NCBI RefSeq assembly: GCF_018130065.1
Contig: NZ_JAFCME010000017.1
Location: 1-64,000, forward strand
Direction: 5' to 3'
From: Bradyrhizobium sp. AUGA SZCCT0158
GTDB lineage: Bacteria; Pseudomonadota; Alphaproteobacteria; Rhizobiales; Xanthobacteraceae
DNA length: 64,000 bases
The notes below the pieces were generated by a model that had not been told where the DNA came from, searched no databases, and saw only the letters and a list, made by a program, of their open reading frames with translations. Below, one piece after another: positions 1 to 9,165 of this stretch (positions are counted from its first letter, which is position 1; each line of letters opens with the position of its first letter). The position numbers and the translations under genes were made by a program.

Positions 1-430
1 TGTTTGCCCATCCCGTCCTACTCAGAAGGGCGTCGGCCGTCGTCACGGACGTTGGGCGGGTTGCGGTGGACGCTGGTTTGCGCTGAGACGACGGCGCGGA
101 TTAAGCGTACGGCAAAACCGTGTGGTCCTGGCACCCGTTGCAGGTGTCAAGCTGTCGGGTAGGCGTGAGCTGAACCGGCAGCGACGGAGTCAACCCAGAA
201 CTCGTCTCCGGGGAGATCACGGCATAAGCCGTAAAGCCATTGCGCAGGGAAGGCCGGGTGTTCACCGCTGCCCTGTATGCTCGTGTGCAGCCTTTTTAGT
301 GCAAACCGCACGCGGGACCGCGGGTGCAGCGCGCACCCGGTCTTCCCTGCGCCCTCTATTTGCAGAGGGCGGGAAGTTTCTGGCAAAGCTCGGGCGCAAT
401 CGTCGCGAGAAGGCGGCCACATATTCAACT
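1..430. repeat. Putative dispersed intergenic repeat, no gene supported
   Basis: No convincing gene lies here. Overlapping reading frames are open on both strands, but they have arginine- and proline-rich composition, no ribosome binding site and no recognisable domain. From memory, translations of this stretch (a minus-strand frame around 147-428 containing GKTGCALHPRSRV) resemble spurious hypothetical proteins annotated many times over in Bradyrhizobium genomes. That suggests a multicopy element rather than a gene. The left boundary is not visible because the window starts inside it. Confidence 0.45.
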
Positions 431-540
431 GTCATCGCCCGGCTTGACCGGGCGACCCAGTATTCCAGAGAAGCCGATGATAGAACCGACCGAGAAGCCG
501 CGGCGTACTGGGTCCCCCGCTTTCGCGGAGGACGACGGTC
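431..540. repeat. Palindromic intergenic repeat element
   Basis: This is an inverted-repeat element of about 110 bp. The outer arms pair CCCAGTA at 456-462 with TACTGGG at 506-512. Each arm also folds into its own hairpin: CGCCCGG, loop CTTGA, CCGGGCG at 436-454, and CCCCCGC, loop TTTC, GCGGAGG at 514-531. Elements of this type, with GTCATCGCCCGG and a central CCAGTA/TACTGG pairing, are common between genes in Bradyrhizobium and Rhodopseudomonas. It lies directly beyond the selO stop codon and may be transcribed as its 3' structure. Confidence 0.7.
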
Positions 541-563
541 ACGGCATGGGGCGCATGACGAGT

Positions 564-2039
564 TCACGTCCCGCAGAACGTCTGCAACACGCGCTGCTCC
601 GGCAATGGCGGATTGGCGTAGTCAGCAAACTCCGGCTGATCCTCGAACGGCTTTGTCAGCACGCTCAGCAATTCCTCGAACGGCGCGTAGTCGTCATTAT
701 TCATCGCGGCCTGGATCACGGCTTCGACGCGATGGTTGCGCGGGATGAAGGCCGGGTTGACCTTGCGCATCGCGGCGTGTCGCTCGGCTGCCGATTGCGG
801 TTCGTCAGCAATCCGCTGCCGCCAGCGCGCCGCCCACTCATCGAACGCCGCGGGGTCGAGGAACTGGGCCCTGACGCTGTCGTCGTTCGCGTCGAGCGCG
901 ACATCGGCGAGGCGGCGGAAGGTGAGGGTGAAGTCGGCCTGGTTCTTGGCCATGGCGTCGAGCAGGTCCTGCACCAGCGCCTCGTCGCCGTCACGCTGAC
1001 TGAACAAACCGATCTTGGCACGCAGCCCGGCCTGGTAGGCGGTGGTGAATTGTTCGGCGAATTCGCCGAGGATGAATTGCGCCTGTTCGATCGCCTTGTC
1101 CTTGTCGTCGGAAAAAAGCGGCAGCAGGCATTCGGCCAGCCGGGTCAAATTCCACAGCGCGATCTGCGGCTGGTTGGCGTAGGCGTAGCGCCCCATCTCG
1201 TCGATCGAGGAGAACACCTGCGCGGGGTCGTAATGGTCCATGAACGCGCACGGGCCGTAGTCGATAGTCTCGCCCGAGATCGAGGAATTGTCGGTGTTCA
1301 TGACGCCATGGATGAATCCGACCAGCAGCCAGCGCGCGACCAGATCAGCCTGCCGGGCGACCACGCCTTCGAGCAGCGCGTGATAGGGGCGCTCGGCCTT
1401 GGTGGCTTCCGGATAGTGTCTGGCAATCGCGTGGTCGGCGAGCTGGCGCACGCCGTCGGTGTCGCCGCGCGCGGCGAAGAACTGGAAGGTGCCGACGCGG
1501 ATATGGCTCGCGGCCACGCGGGTCAGCACCGCGCCGGGCAGCATGGTCTCGCGCTGGACGCGTTCGCCGGTGATCACGGCTGCGAGCGACCGCGTCGTGG
1601 GAATGCCGAGTGCGAACATCGCCTCGCTGACGATGTATTCCCGCAGCACCGGGCCCAGCGCCGCGCGGCCGTCGCCGCGGCGGGAAAACGGCGTCGGGCC
1701 GCTTCCCTTGAGCTGGATGTCACGCCTGGTGCCGTCGGCGTCGATGACTTCGCCGAGCAAAATGGCCCTTCCGTCGCCGAGCTGCGGCACGAAATGCCCG
1801 AACTGGTGGCCGGCATAGGCCATCGCGATCGGGTCGGCGCCGTCGGGGACGCGTTTTCCGGCCAGGATCTCGGCACCCTCAGGGCTAGAGAGCACCTCCG
1901 GATCGAGGCCGAGATGGACGGCGAGCGCCCGGTTCAGCTTGATCAGCCGGGGGGCCGCCACGGGGGTCGGGGCTACCCGGGCGAAAAAGTTCGCCGGCAG
2001 CGCCGCATAGGTGTTCTGGAACGGGAAATGGACGGTCAT
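564..2039 (-). CDS. selO: Protein adenylyltransferase SelO (YdiU family)
   Basis: SelO is a pseudokinase-fold enzyme that transfers AMP from ATP to Ser, Thr or Tyr of target proteins and is linked to redox stress. The 491-residue product has the family signatures GHQFGHFVPQLGDGRA at residues 77-92, KGSGPTPFSRRGDGRA at 111-126, and the metal and catalytic segment GVMNTDNSSI with Asp250, Asn251 and Asp260. The C-terminus ends in Cys-Gly-Thr, placing a cysteine where animal SELENOO carries selenocysteine. The start at 2039 (MTVHFPF) is preferred because the upstream in-frame extension does not resemble the family. The gene is divergent from aspS, 205 bp away. Confidence 0.95.
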   Translation of the reverse strand: MTVHFPFQNTYAALPANFFARVAPTPVAAPRLIKLNRALAVHLGLDPEVLSSPEGAEILAGKRVPDGADPIAMAYAGHQFGHFVPQLGDGRAILLGEVIDADGTRRDIQLKGSGPTPFSRRGDGRAALGPVLREYIVSEAMFALGIPTTRSLAAVITGERVQRETMLPGAVLTRVAASHIRVGTFQFFAARGDTDGVRQLADHAIARHYPEATKAERPYHALLEGVVARQADLVARWLLVGFIHGVMNTDNSSISGETIDYGPCAFMDHYDPAQVFSSIDEMGRYAYANQPQIALWNLTRLAECLLPLFSDDKDKAIEQAQFILGEFAEQFTTAYQAGLRAKIGLFSQRDGDEALVQDLLDAMAKNQADFTLTFRRLADVALDANDDSVRAQFLDPAAFDEWAARWRQRIADEPQSAAERHAAMRKVNPAFIPRNHRVEAVIQAAMNNDDYAPFEELLSVLTKPFEDQPEFADYANPPLPEQRVLQTFCGT

Positions 2040-2244
2040 GACCACAAAGATAGGCGCGCCCGGGGGATAGGCAAAGGGGTGGGGGCCCGTGGGTTCAAAA
2101 CGCCGCTTTTTGGGCCAAAACAGGGGCCGCCACTGGTTGCCGCGCCTGACCTCGTCGGCTAAACCCTGCCGCAGCTCGGGCAGGCCTTGTTCCGCGATTC
2201 TTTGGCCCTCGATTCGACCTCCATTATCAGTTTTTGGGATTTCC

Positions 2245-4020
2245 ATGCATCGCTACCGGTCACATACATGCGGCGCGCTCCGCGACAGCCACATCGGCGA
2301 AACCGTTCGCCTCTCGGGCTGGTGCCACGTCATCCGCGACCATGGCGGCGTGCTGTTCATCGACCTGCGCGACCATTACGGCATCACCCAATGCGTGGCC
2401 GACAAGGACTCGCCGGCGTTTGCGGAAGTCGAGAAGTTCCGCTCCGAGTGGGTGGTGCGGATCGACGGCAAGGTGCGCCATCGTCCCGAAGGCACCGTCA
2501 ATGCCGAACTGCCGACCGGCAAGATCGAGATCTATGTCAGCGCGGTCGAAGTGCTGGGGCCTGCCGGCGAGCTGCCGCTGCCGGTGGCGGGTGAGCAGGA
2601 ATATCCTGAAGACATAAGGCTTAAGTACCGTTTCCTCGACCTCCGTCGCGAGAAACTGCACCAGAACATCATGACCCGCGGCGCGATCGTCGATTCCATG
2701 CGCAAGCGGATGAAGGAGCAGGGCTTCTTCGAGTTCCAGACCCCGATCCTGACGGCGTCCTCGCCGGAAGGGGCGCGCGACTTCCTGGTGCCGTCGCGGA
2801 TTCATCCGGGCAAATTCTACGCGCTGCCGCAGGCGCCGCAGCAGTACAAGCAGCTGCTGATGATGTCCGGCTTCGACCGCTACTTCCAGATCGCGCCGTG
2901 TTTCCGCGACGAGGATCCGCGCGCCGACCGCCTGCCGGGCGAGTTCTACCAGCTCGACGTCGAGATGAGCTTTGTCGAGCAGGAAGACGTGTTCGCGGCG
3001 ATGGAGCCGGTCGTCACCGGCGTGTTCGAGGAATTCGCAAAAGGCAAGCCGGTGACAAAAGGCTGGCGGAAGATTCCGTTCGCCGAAGCCTTGAAGAAAT
3101 ATGGCAGCGACAAGCCGGACCTGCGCAATTCGATCGAGATGCAGGACGTGTCAGAACATTTCCGCGGCTCCGGCTTCAAGGTGTTCGCGCGGATGCTGGA
3201 AGACCCGAAGAACCAGGTCTGGGCGATCCCCGGACCCGGCGGTGGCTCACGCGCGTTCTGCGACCGGATGAACTCCTGGGCGCAAGGCGAGGGCCAGCCC
3301 GGTCTCGGCTACATCATGTGGCGCGAGGGCGGCGAGGGTGCAGGTCCGCTCGCCAACAACATCGGACCGGAACGTACGGCGGCGATCCGGGGCCAGCTCG
3401 GGCTCAAGGAAGGCGATGCCGCGTTCTTCGTCGCCGGTGACCCCGACAAGTTCTGGAAGTTCTCTGGCCTCGCGCGCACGAAGGTCGGCGAGGAGTTGAA
3501 CCTGATCGACAAGGACCGGTTCGAGCTCGCCTGGATCGTCGACTTCCCGATGTATGAGTATGACGAGACTGAGAAAAAGGTCGACTTCTCGCACAACCCG
3601 TTCTCGATGCCGCAGGGCGGCCTCGATGCGCTCAATGGGCAGGACCCGCTGACCATCAAGGCGTTCCAGTACGACATCGTCTGCAACGGCTACGAGATCG
3701 CTTCCGGCGGCATCCGCAACCACAAGCCCGAAGCGATGGTGAAGGCGTTCGAGATCGCGGGCTATGGCGAGAAGGACGTGGTCGAGCGGTTCGGCGGCAT
3801 GTACCGCGCGTTCCAGTACGGCGCCCCGCCGCATGGCGGCATGGCGGCCGGCGTCGATCGCATTGTGATGCTGCTCTGCGGCACCACGAACCTGCGCGAA
3901 ATCTCGCTGTTCCCGATGAACCAGCAGGCCGTCGACCTGCTGATGGGTGCGCCGTCTGACGTCGCGATCAAGCAGCTGCGCGAACTGCACATCCGGCTCA
4001 ACCTGCCGGACAAGAGCTAG
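2245..4020 (+). CDS. aspS: Aspartate--tRNA ligase
   Basis: This is a class II aminoacyl-tRNA synthetase that charges tRNA with aspartate in the cytoplasm. The 591-residue length fits the long bacterial form. It has an N-terminal OB-fold (residues 1-110, starting MHRYRSHTCG), class II motif 2 around FRDEDPRADR, the bacterial GAD insertion, and motif 3 at GMAAGVDRIVML near the C-terminus. Alphaproteobacteria usually lack AsnRS and make Asn-tRNA through GatCAB, so the enzyme is probably non-discriminating; that is inference. The stop is 7 bp from the convergent stop of the next gene. A decayed second copy of its last 26 codons lies at 6132-6212. Confidence 0.97.
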   Translation: MHRYRSHTCGALRDSHIGETVRLSGWCHVIRDHGGVLFIDLRDHYGITQCVADKDSPAFAEVEKFRSEWVVRIDGKVRHRPEGTVNAELPTGKIEIYVSAVEVLGPAGELPLPVAGEQEYPEDIRLKYRFLDLRREKLHQNIMTRGAIVDSMRKRMKEQGFFEFQTPILTASSPEGARDFLVPSRIHPGKFYALPQAPQQYKQLLMMSGFDRYFQIAPCFRDEDPRADRLPGEFYQLDVEMSFVEQEDVFAAMEPVVTGVFEEFAKGKPVTKGWRKIPFAEALKKYGSDKPDLRNSIEMQDVSEHFRGSGFKVFARMLEDPKNQVWAIPGPGGGSRAFCDRMNSWAQGEGQPGLGYIMWREGGEGAGPLANNIGPERTAAIRGQLGLKEGDAAFFVAGDPDKFWKFSGLARTKVGEELNLIDKDRFELAWIVDFPMYEYDETEKKVDFSHNPFSMPQGGLDALNGQDPLTIKAFQYDIVCNGYEIASGGIRNHKPEAMVKAFEIAGYGEKDVVERFGGMYRAFQYGAPPHGGMAAGVDRIVMLLCGTTNLREISLFPMNQQAVDLLMGAPSDVAIKQLRELHIRLNLPDKS

Positions 4021-4027
4021 TGCAGGG

Positions 4028-6007
4028 TTAGAGTCCCGTCGAGGCCTCGATCCGGAATTGCGACAGCGCCAGCAACGGGTCGGTGTTCATGAACTGGTTG
4101 AGCTGCTGGAGCGGCAGCTTGCCGCGCGGCGTGAGTTTGACATTCAACGTCTGCCGCGGCGTCTCGATAAAGCGGGCGACGGCGTCCAGCGCCGCGAGCA
4201 CGTCGGGATAGGCCGCGGCCGGTTCGCGTGCCGACCGGATCATGTCGACGATGGCGCTCCGCGCCGCCTCGCGGCTCACGTCCTGAAGGCGAGCATATTG
4301 GGCAACCGCGATGTCGATCGCGCCGGTGTCGCGCAGCACGAGCTCGATCGGGCCGGCCTCGATCTGCTCGGCCATCGCCGCCGCCTGCACCGGGTTGAGC
4401 GTGAACACGCCGCGAGGCACGTTGGTGAGCGACAGTTGCGCATTTGCCTTGAGGAGCCCGCCCAGTTCGAGCGACACCGGCTCAAGCGCGAACGTCTTCG
4501 TCGCCTCCGTCCAAACAGCGCCGACGTCATTATCGATGACTGCCTTGTCGAGGCCAGCCGCGATCAGCGCCATCAGTATAGGATCGGAGGCGTCGAGAGG
4601 CGTCGTCATCCTGGTGGTCATGCGGACCTTGGTCGGGATCGGGCCGACAAACTGCCCCCAGTCCAGGCTGAACTGTTCGATGCTGACCTGCTTGCCGGTG
4701 TTCTTGAAGGGGGCCACCAGTCCCCTGAGTTCAGCGCCCCCGATCAGCGGAATCATGTCCAGCGCCTTGTCGGGCGGCGGCGGCGAACCGGCGAATTGCG
4801 CCGACAGCCGCAGCAGATTGGCGACGTCGAGGGATTTGAGGGCAAAGCGGCCAAGCTTGACCGGCCCTTCGGGAGCGCGGCCATCGACGCCTTCGATCGC
4901 GAATTCGTTGACCTTGCCATTGTCCAGATCGAGCCGCATCGCCGACAGCTTGACGGGGCCTTGCGGGGTCTCCACGGAGAATCCGCGCATCTCGGCATTG
5001 CCGATCCGCATGCCCTCGTACAGCTTGGCCACCTTCTCGATCATCGCGCGCGCCTGCGCCGGCGTCGGCGGCGCGGCGCCGGGCGCAGGTATCATCGCCA
5101 GCAGATCCGGCACTTGCATGCGCGAGGGCCGCAAGCCCAGATCATCAATCGTGATGCCATCGATCCGCATGTTCAGGCCTTGCCCGGAGCTGACAACATA
5201 GGGCCCCGTCGTGATTTGGCGGTAGGCGCGGTAATATTGGTCGTCGCTGGCCTTCTGCGGATCGAACATCGCGGCCACCGCGCGGCTGTCGATGTCGTAG
5301 CCCGCGATATTGGCGAGGTTGCCGGTGAGCTTGTCCGGCTTGCCCCCCGCGCCTTGAGCGTTGACCGTGAACACCGCACCGTCGATCTTGGCGCTGGCGA
5401 CCTTGCCGTCCTTGATGTCCTGCATCGCAAGGCCCGTATACGCGACCTCGCCACCGCCCGGCGTCGCAACGCCGGAGTTGATGGTTCCGGTCAGGCTAGG
5501 GGCCGTGATCGACGTCGCCGCAACGCCTGCGAACTGCTCGAGTACGGACCGGTAGATGTCGGCAAGGGCCGACGAGGCCGGCGGCCGCTGCAGGCTGGCG
5601 GGACCGGAATATTCCTTCACTGTGATCCGCGGCAGCTTGTAGGAGAGGTTCGATGGCGGCTGTGGGCCGATTGCAGCGCCGATATCGAGGTCGGCGATTT
5701 CGATGGTCTCGGCCGAGAACCGCGCCGCGTCCGGCTGGCTGACGCCGGATGCTGTGAGGTTGCCGATCTTGACGCTGACCGGCGGTTGCGCCGCCGACTG
5801 AGCCGCGATTTCGGCGATCGTGACCGTGCGGTTCAGGAGGTCGAACGACACCTTGCCGCGGCTCGCCTTGCCGCCCGCCGCGCGAACCTGCTCAAGTGCG
5901 GCGTCGACCTCGCTGGCTATTCGATGCTGGGTATAGAACTGAAAGCCGAAGAAACCGCCCACCGCGATCACGATTGCGGCAACCAGGCCGCTCAGAACCT
6001 TTACCAT
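4028..6007 (-). CDS. Membrane-anchored protein of unknown function
   Basis: The 659-residue product begins with one hydrophobic segment (residues 5-24, VLSGLVAAIVIAVGGFFGF). The rest is a long, repetitive, beta-rich region with no catalytic motif I recognise. This gives one membrane anchor and a large periplasmic part. The architecture is reminiscent of AsmA/YdgA-like envelope proteins, but I cannot assign it to a family. The start at 6007 (MVKVLSG) puts the anchor at the N-terminus, while the upstream extension is polar and unconvincing. The gene lies on the opposite strand between aspS and a relic of the aspS 3' end, so it may have been inserted or trapped by a local duplication. Confidence 0.8.
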   Translation of the reverse strand: MVKVLSGLVAAIVIAVGGFFGFQFYTQHRIASEVDAALEQVRAAGGKASRGKVSFDLLNRTVTIAEIAAQSAAQPPVSVKIGNLTASGVSQPDAARFSAETIEIADLDIGAAIGPQPPSNLSYKLPRITVKEYSGPASLQRPPASSALADIYRSVLEQFAGVAATSITAPSLTGTINSGVATPGGGEVAYTGLAMQDIKDGKVASAKIDGAVFTVNAQGAGGKPDKLTGNLANIAGYDIDSRAVAAMFDPQKASDDQYYRAYRQITTGPYVVSSGQGLNMRIDGITIDDLGLRPSRMQVPDLLAMIPAPGAAPPTPAQARAMIEKVAKLYEGMRIGNAEMRGFSVETPQGPVKLSAMRLDLDNGKVNEFAIEGVDGRAPEGPVKLGRFALKSLDVANLLRLSAQFAGSPPPPDKALDMIPLIGGAELRGLVAPFKNTGKQVSIEQFSLDWGQFVGPIPTKVRMTTRMTTPLDASDPILMALIAAGLDKAVIDNDVGAVWTEATKTFALEPVSLELGGLLKANAQLSLTNVPRGVFTLNPVQAAAMAEQIEAGPIELVLRDTGAIDIAVAQYARLQDVSREAARSAIVDMIRSAREPAAAYPDVLAALDAVARFIETPRQTLNVKLTPRGKLPLQQLNQFMNTDPLLALSQFRIEASTGL

Positions 6008-6131
6008 TCGGGCAGCTCCGGTTGCCGGTTGGGCGGAGGGCAATTTGCCGTTGTCGGTCGAATGACCGGGGATGGGGAGGGGCCATGCTACCGGGTTCGA
6101 TCGTTTGCGTCGATCCGCCGGGCTCCGCGCC

Positions 6132-6212
6132 CTGTTGATGGGGGCGCCGTCAGCTGTTGCATCCAAGCGGTTGCGCGTGCTTCACATCCGGCTCAATCTG
6201 CCGGCAAACTGA
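6132..6212 (+). pseudogene. Decayed duplicate of the aspS 3' end
   Basis: The frame reads LLMGAPSAVASKRLRVLHIR followed by LNLPAN and a TGA stop at 6210-6212. The intact aspS ends LLMGAPSDVAIKQLRELHIR then LNLPDKS. By eye, 20 of 26 residues and about 60 of 78 bases match. Homology fades upstream of about 6130, so only the tail remains. It has the same orientation as aspS, 2.1 kb downstream, with the unknown membrane gene (4028-6007) on the other strand in between. It cannot encode a functional synthetase and appears to be the scar of a tandem duplication or insertion. Confidence 0.85.
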
Positions 6213-6269
6213 CCTCGTCCGGACGTGGCGAAGAAATAAAAGATCGGGACCGGGAACGCGGGAGTATGC

Positions 6270-8579
6270 ATGTCGTCTTATTCTGAAGATCTCCATTCCG
6301 CAGCACTGGCGTACCATCGGCTGCCGCGGCCCGGTAAACTGGAAATTCAGGCCACCAAGCCGCTCGCCAACCAGCGCGACCTGGCACTGGCCTATTCGCC
6401 GGGCGTTGCAGCCGCCTGTACCGAAATCGCCAACAATCCAGCTGAAGCGGCGACCCTGACCGCCCGCGCCAACCTCGTAGCCGTGGTCTCCAACGGGACG
6501 GCCGTGCTCGGCCTCGGCAATATCGGCCCGCTGGCGTCCAAGCCGGTCATGGAGGGCAAGGCGGTCCTGTTCAAGAAATTCGCCGGGATCGACGTCTTCG
6601 ACATCGAGATCGCCGCCGATACGATCGAGCGCGTGGTCGAGACGGTGGCGGCGCTGGAGCCGACCTTCGGCGGCATCAATCTGGAGGACATCAGGGGGCC
6701 GGAGTGTTTCGAGATCGAGGCGCAGCTCAAGGCGCGCATGAAGATCCCGGTGTTTCACGACGACCAGCACGGTACCGCCATCATCGTCGCCGCCGCGATC
6801 ACCAACGCGCTGCTGCTGAACGGCAAGAAGCTTGCCGACGTCAAGATCGTCTGCTCCGGTGCAGGTGCCGCCGCGATCGCCTGTCTCAATCTCCTGGTGT
6901 CGCTCGGCGCGCAACACAAGAACATCTGGGTCTGCGATATCGACGGCGTCGTGCATGAGGGCCGCAACACGCTGATGGATCGCTGGAAGGCGGTCTATGC
7001 GCAGAAGACCAGCGCGAGGGTGCTCGCCGACGTGATCGGCGGTGCCGATATCTTCTTAGGGCTATCCGCACCCAACGTGCTGAAGCCGGAAATGGTCAAG
7101 GCGATGGCGGATCAGCCGCTGGTGATGGCGCTGGCCAATCCGAATCCGGAAATCATGCCGGACGAAGCGCGAAAAGCGCGCCCCGATGCGATGATCTGCA
7201 CTGGACGAAGCGACTTCCCGAACCAGGTCAACAACGTCCTGTGTTTCCCGTTCATCTTCCGCGGCGCGCTCGACGTCGGCGCCACCGGGATCAACGAGGA
7301 AATGAAGCACGCCGCGGTCGACGCAATCGCCCAGCTGGCGCGCGATCCGCCGTCGGACGCGGTGGCGCAGGGCTTCGACAGCGGCGAAACCCAGGGCTTT
7401 GGACCCGGCTCGCTGATTCCGAGCCCGTTCGATCCCCGCCTGATCCTGCGCATCGCGCCGGCTGTCGCCAAGGCAGCGATGGATTCCGGCGTGGCGACAC
7501 GGCCGATCAAGAATTTCGACGAATACACTGCGCTGCTGGAGCGCTTTGCATTCCGTTCCGGCCTCGTCATGAAGCCGGTATTCGCCAAGGCGAAATCCCA
7601 GCCGGTGCGCGTGATCTATGCCGAGGGCGAAGACGCGCGCGTGCTTCGCGCCACCCAGGTCGTGCTCGAAGAGAAACTGGCGCGGCCGATCCTGGTCGGG
7701 CGGCCCTCGGTGGTCGAAGCCCGGATCAAGCGGTTCGGGCTGTCGATCAAGGCCGGGCAGGATTTCGACCTCGTCAATCCCGAGGACGATCCGCGCTACC
7801 GCTCCTACGTCCAGACCTATATCGACGTCGCCGGAAGGCGCGGTGTCACGCCCGAGGCCGCGCGAACCGTGGTTCGCACCAACGCCACCGTGATCGCAGC
7901 GCTTGCGGTGGTTCGCGGCGAGGCCGACGCGATGATCTGCGGCGTCGAGGGCCGCTACATGAGCCATCTGCGTCACGTCCGGGAAATTGTCGGCTTCCTG
8001 CCGGGCGTCAGCGATTTTGCGGCGCTGGCGATGATGATCACCAGCAAGGGCTCCTATTTCATCGCCGACACGCAGGTCAGGCCCAATCCGAGCGCCGAGG
8101 AATTGGCCGAGATGGCATCGCTGGCGGCGATCCACGTCCAGCGCTTCAACATGAAGCCCCGCGTTGCCTTCGTGTCACATTCCGACTTCGGCAGCTATGA
8201 TACCGATAGCTCGCGCAAGATGCGTCTCGCCACCGCGCTATTGAAGGAAAAGCATCCGGAGATCGAGGCCGACGGCGAAATGCAGGGCGATACCGCGCTA
8301 TCGGCGGCCGCGCGCAAGCTCGTGCTGCCGCATTCGAAGCTGGAAGGCGATGCCAATATCCTGATCATGCCGAACCTCGATACCGCCAACGTCGCTTACC
8401 AGATGATCAAGACGCTGGCGGATGCGCTGCCGGTAGGCCCGATCCTGATCGGCCCGGCGCGTCCGGCGCATATCCTTACCCCGGGGGTGACCGCGCGCGG
8501 CATTCTCAACATGACGGCGGTTGCCGCCGTCGAGGCCCAGGAGCGTGCCGGCCGTGCGCAACCGACCCTGTTCGGCTAG
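6270..8579 (+). CDS. maeB: NADP-dependent malic enzyme with phosphotransacetylase-like domain
   Basis: The enzyme decarboxylates malate to pyruvate and makes NADPH. At 769 residues it is the long MaeB form: an N-terminal malic enzyme domain (about 1-430, with NQRDLALAYSPGVA, FHDDQHGTAIIVAAA and the GAGAAA nucleotide-binding turn) fused to a C-terminal phosphate acetyltransferase-like domain (about 440-769), which in this family is regulatory and binds acetyl-CoA. The start at 6270 has GGGAG 5 bases upstream. In rhizobia malic enzymes feed pyruvate from C4-dicarboxylates, the carbon source supplied in nodules; that role is family knowledge, not shown here. Confidence 0.96.
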   Translation: MSSYSEDLHSAALAYHRLPRPGKLEIQATKPLANQRDLALAYSPGVAAACTEIANNPAEAATLTARANLVAVVSNGTAVLGLGNIGPLASKPVMEGKAVLFKKFAGIDVFDIEIAADTIERVVETVAALEPTFGGINLEDIRGPECFEIEAQLKARMKIPVFHDDQHGTAIIVAAAITNALLLNGKKLADVKIVCSGAGAAAIACLNLLVSLGAQHKNIWVCDIDGVVHEGRNTLMDRWKAVYAQKTSARVLADVIGGADIFLGLSAPNVLKPEMVKAMADQPLVMALANPNPEIMPDEARKARPDAMICTGRSDFPNQVNNVLCFPFIFRGALDVGATGINEEMKHAAVDAIAQLARDPPSDAVAQGFDSGETQGFGPGSLIPSPFDPRLILRIAPAVAKAAMDSGVATRPIKNFDEYTALLERFAFRSGLVMKPVFAKAKSQPVRVIYAEGEDARVLRATQVVLEEKLARPILVGRPSVVEARIKRFGLSIKAGQDFDLVNPEDDPRYRSYVQTYIDVAGRRGVTPEAARTVVRTNATVIAALAVVRGEADAMICGVEGRYMSHLRHVREIVGFLPGVSDFAALAMMITSKGSYFIADTQVRPNPSAEELAEMASLAAIHVQRFNMKPRVAFVSHSDFGSYDTDSSRKMRLATALLKEKHPEIEADGEMQGDTALSAAARKLVLPHSKLEGDANILIMPNLDTANVAYQMIKTLADALPVGPILIGPARPAHILTPGVTARGILNMTAVAAVEAQERAGRAQPTLFG

Positions 8580-8704
8580 CTGATGTCGACGGGTTCTAAC
8601 GCGGATGGTTTCGATTTGATCGTTTGAAAAGCAGGGGCGAAACGCTCATAATCGCTTGCGCGACCGCTTGTGACATTGCATTTGCCATCCAGTGAGGCCG
8701 ACCC

Positions 8705-9154
8705 ATGCCAGCGTTCTTTACTTTCGGGCGAGTTTTGTTTGCCGTGCTCTTCATCTACACCGGAGCAACCAAGCTCTTCGGCATCCAGCAGACGGCGGAT
8801 TTTATCGCGTCCAAGGTGACCATTCCCACGCTGCTCGCGCCCTATACTTCGCAGCTCGAAACCTTGACGGGCATGTCGACGCCGCAATTGCTGGCAATTT
8901 CGATTGGCGGGTTCGAGATCATCGCCGGGCTGATGATCGCGGTTAATTTCGGCGCGCGGTTCTTTGCGATCCTTCTGATCTTCTTCGTGCTGACAGCCAC
9001 CTTCTATTTCCACGATTTCTGGAATCAGGCCTCGCCCGAGAACGCCAAGACGTTGATCGAGGCGTTGAAGAATCTCTCGATCATCGGCGCTCTGTTCATG
9101 ATCGCGGGCTACGGCCGCGGGCCGCGATCGTCGGAACCTGCCTACGACGTCTAG
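8705..9154 (+). CDS. DoxX family membrane protein
   Basis: The 149-residue protein has about four membrane helices and starts MPAFFTFGRVLFAVLFIYTG, the usual N-terminal helix of the DoxX/DoxD-like family. GAGG lies 7 bases before the start codon. DoxX proteins are inner-membrane proteins, some tied to thiosulfate or quinone chemistry or to oxidative stress, but most members have no established role. It stands alone, 125 bp after maeB, and converges with the DHFR-like gene. No substrate can be read from the sequence. Confidence 0.85.
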   Translation: MPAFFTFGRVLFAVLFIYTGATKLFGIQQTADFIASKVTIPTLLAPYTSQLETLTGMSTPQLLAISIGGFEIIAGLMIAVNFGARFFAILLIFFVLTATFYFHDFWNQASPENAKTLIEALKNLSIIGALFMIAGYGRGPRSSEPAYDV

Positions 9155-9165
9155 AGCGGACGTGC

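Noticed and set aside
147..428. Minus-strand frame of 93 codons at the window start
   Set aside because: Looks like a translated repeat element rather than a gene.
324..2162. Long plus-strand frame of 612 codons over selO
   Set aside because: It is the antisense frame of selO, with His/Arg-rich composition, no domain and no ribosome binding site.
3947..6286. Plus-strand frame of 779 codons over the unknown membrane gene
   Set aside because: It is antisense to 4028-6007 with many Arg and His residues and no fold signature; the minus-strand product has a clear membrane anchor.
7062..8135. Minus-strand frame of 357 codons within maeB
   Set aside because: Shadow of the phosphotransacetylase-like domain; no independent evidence.
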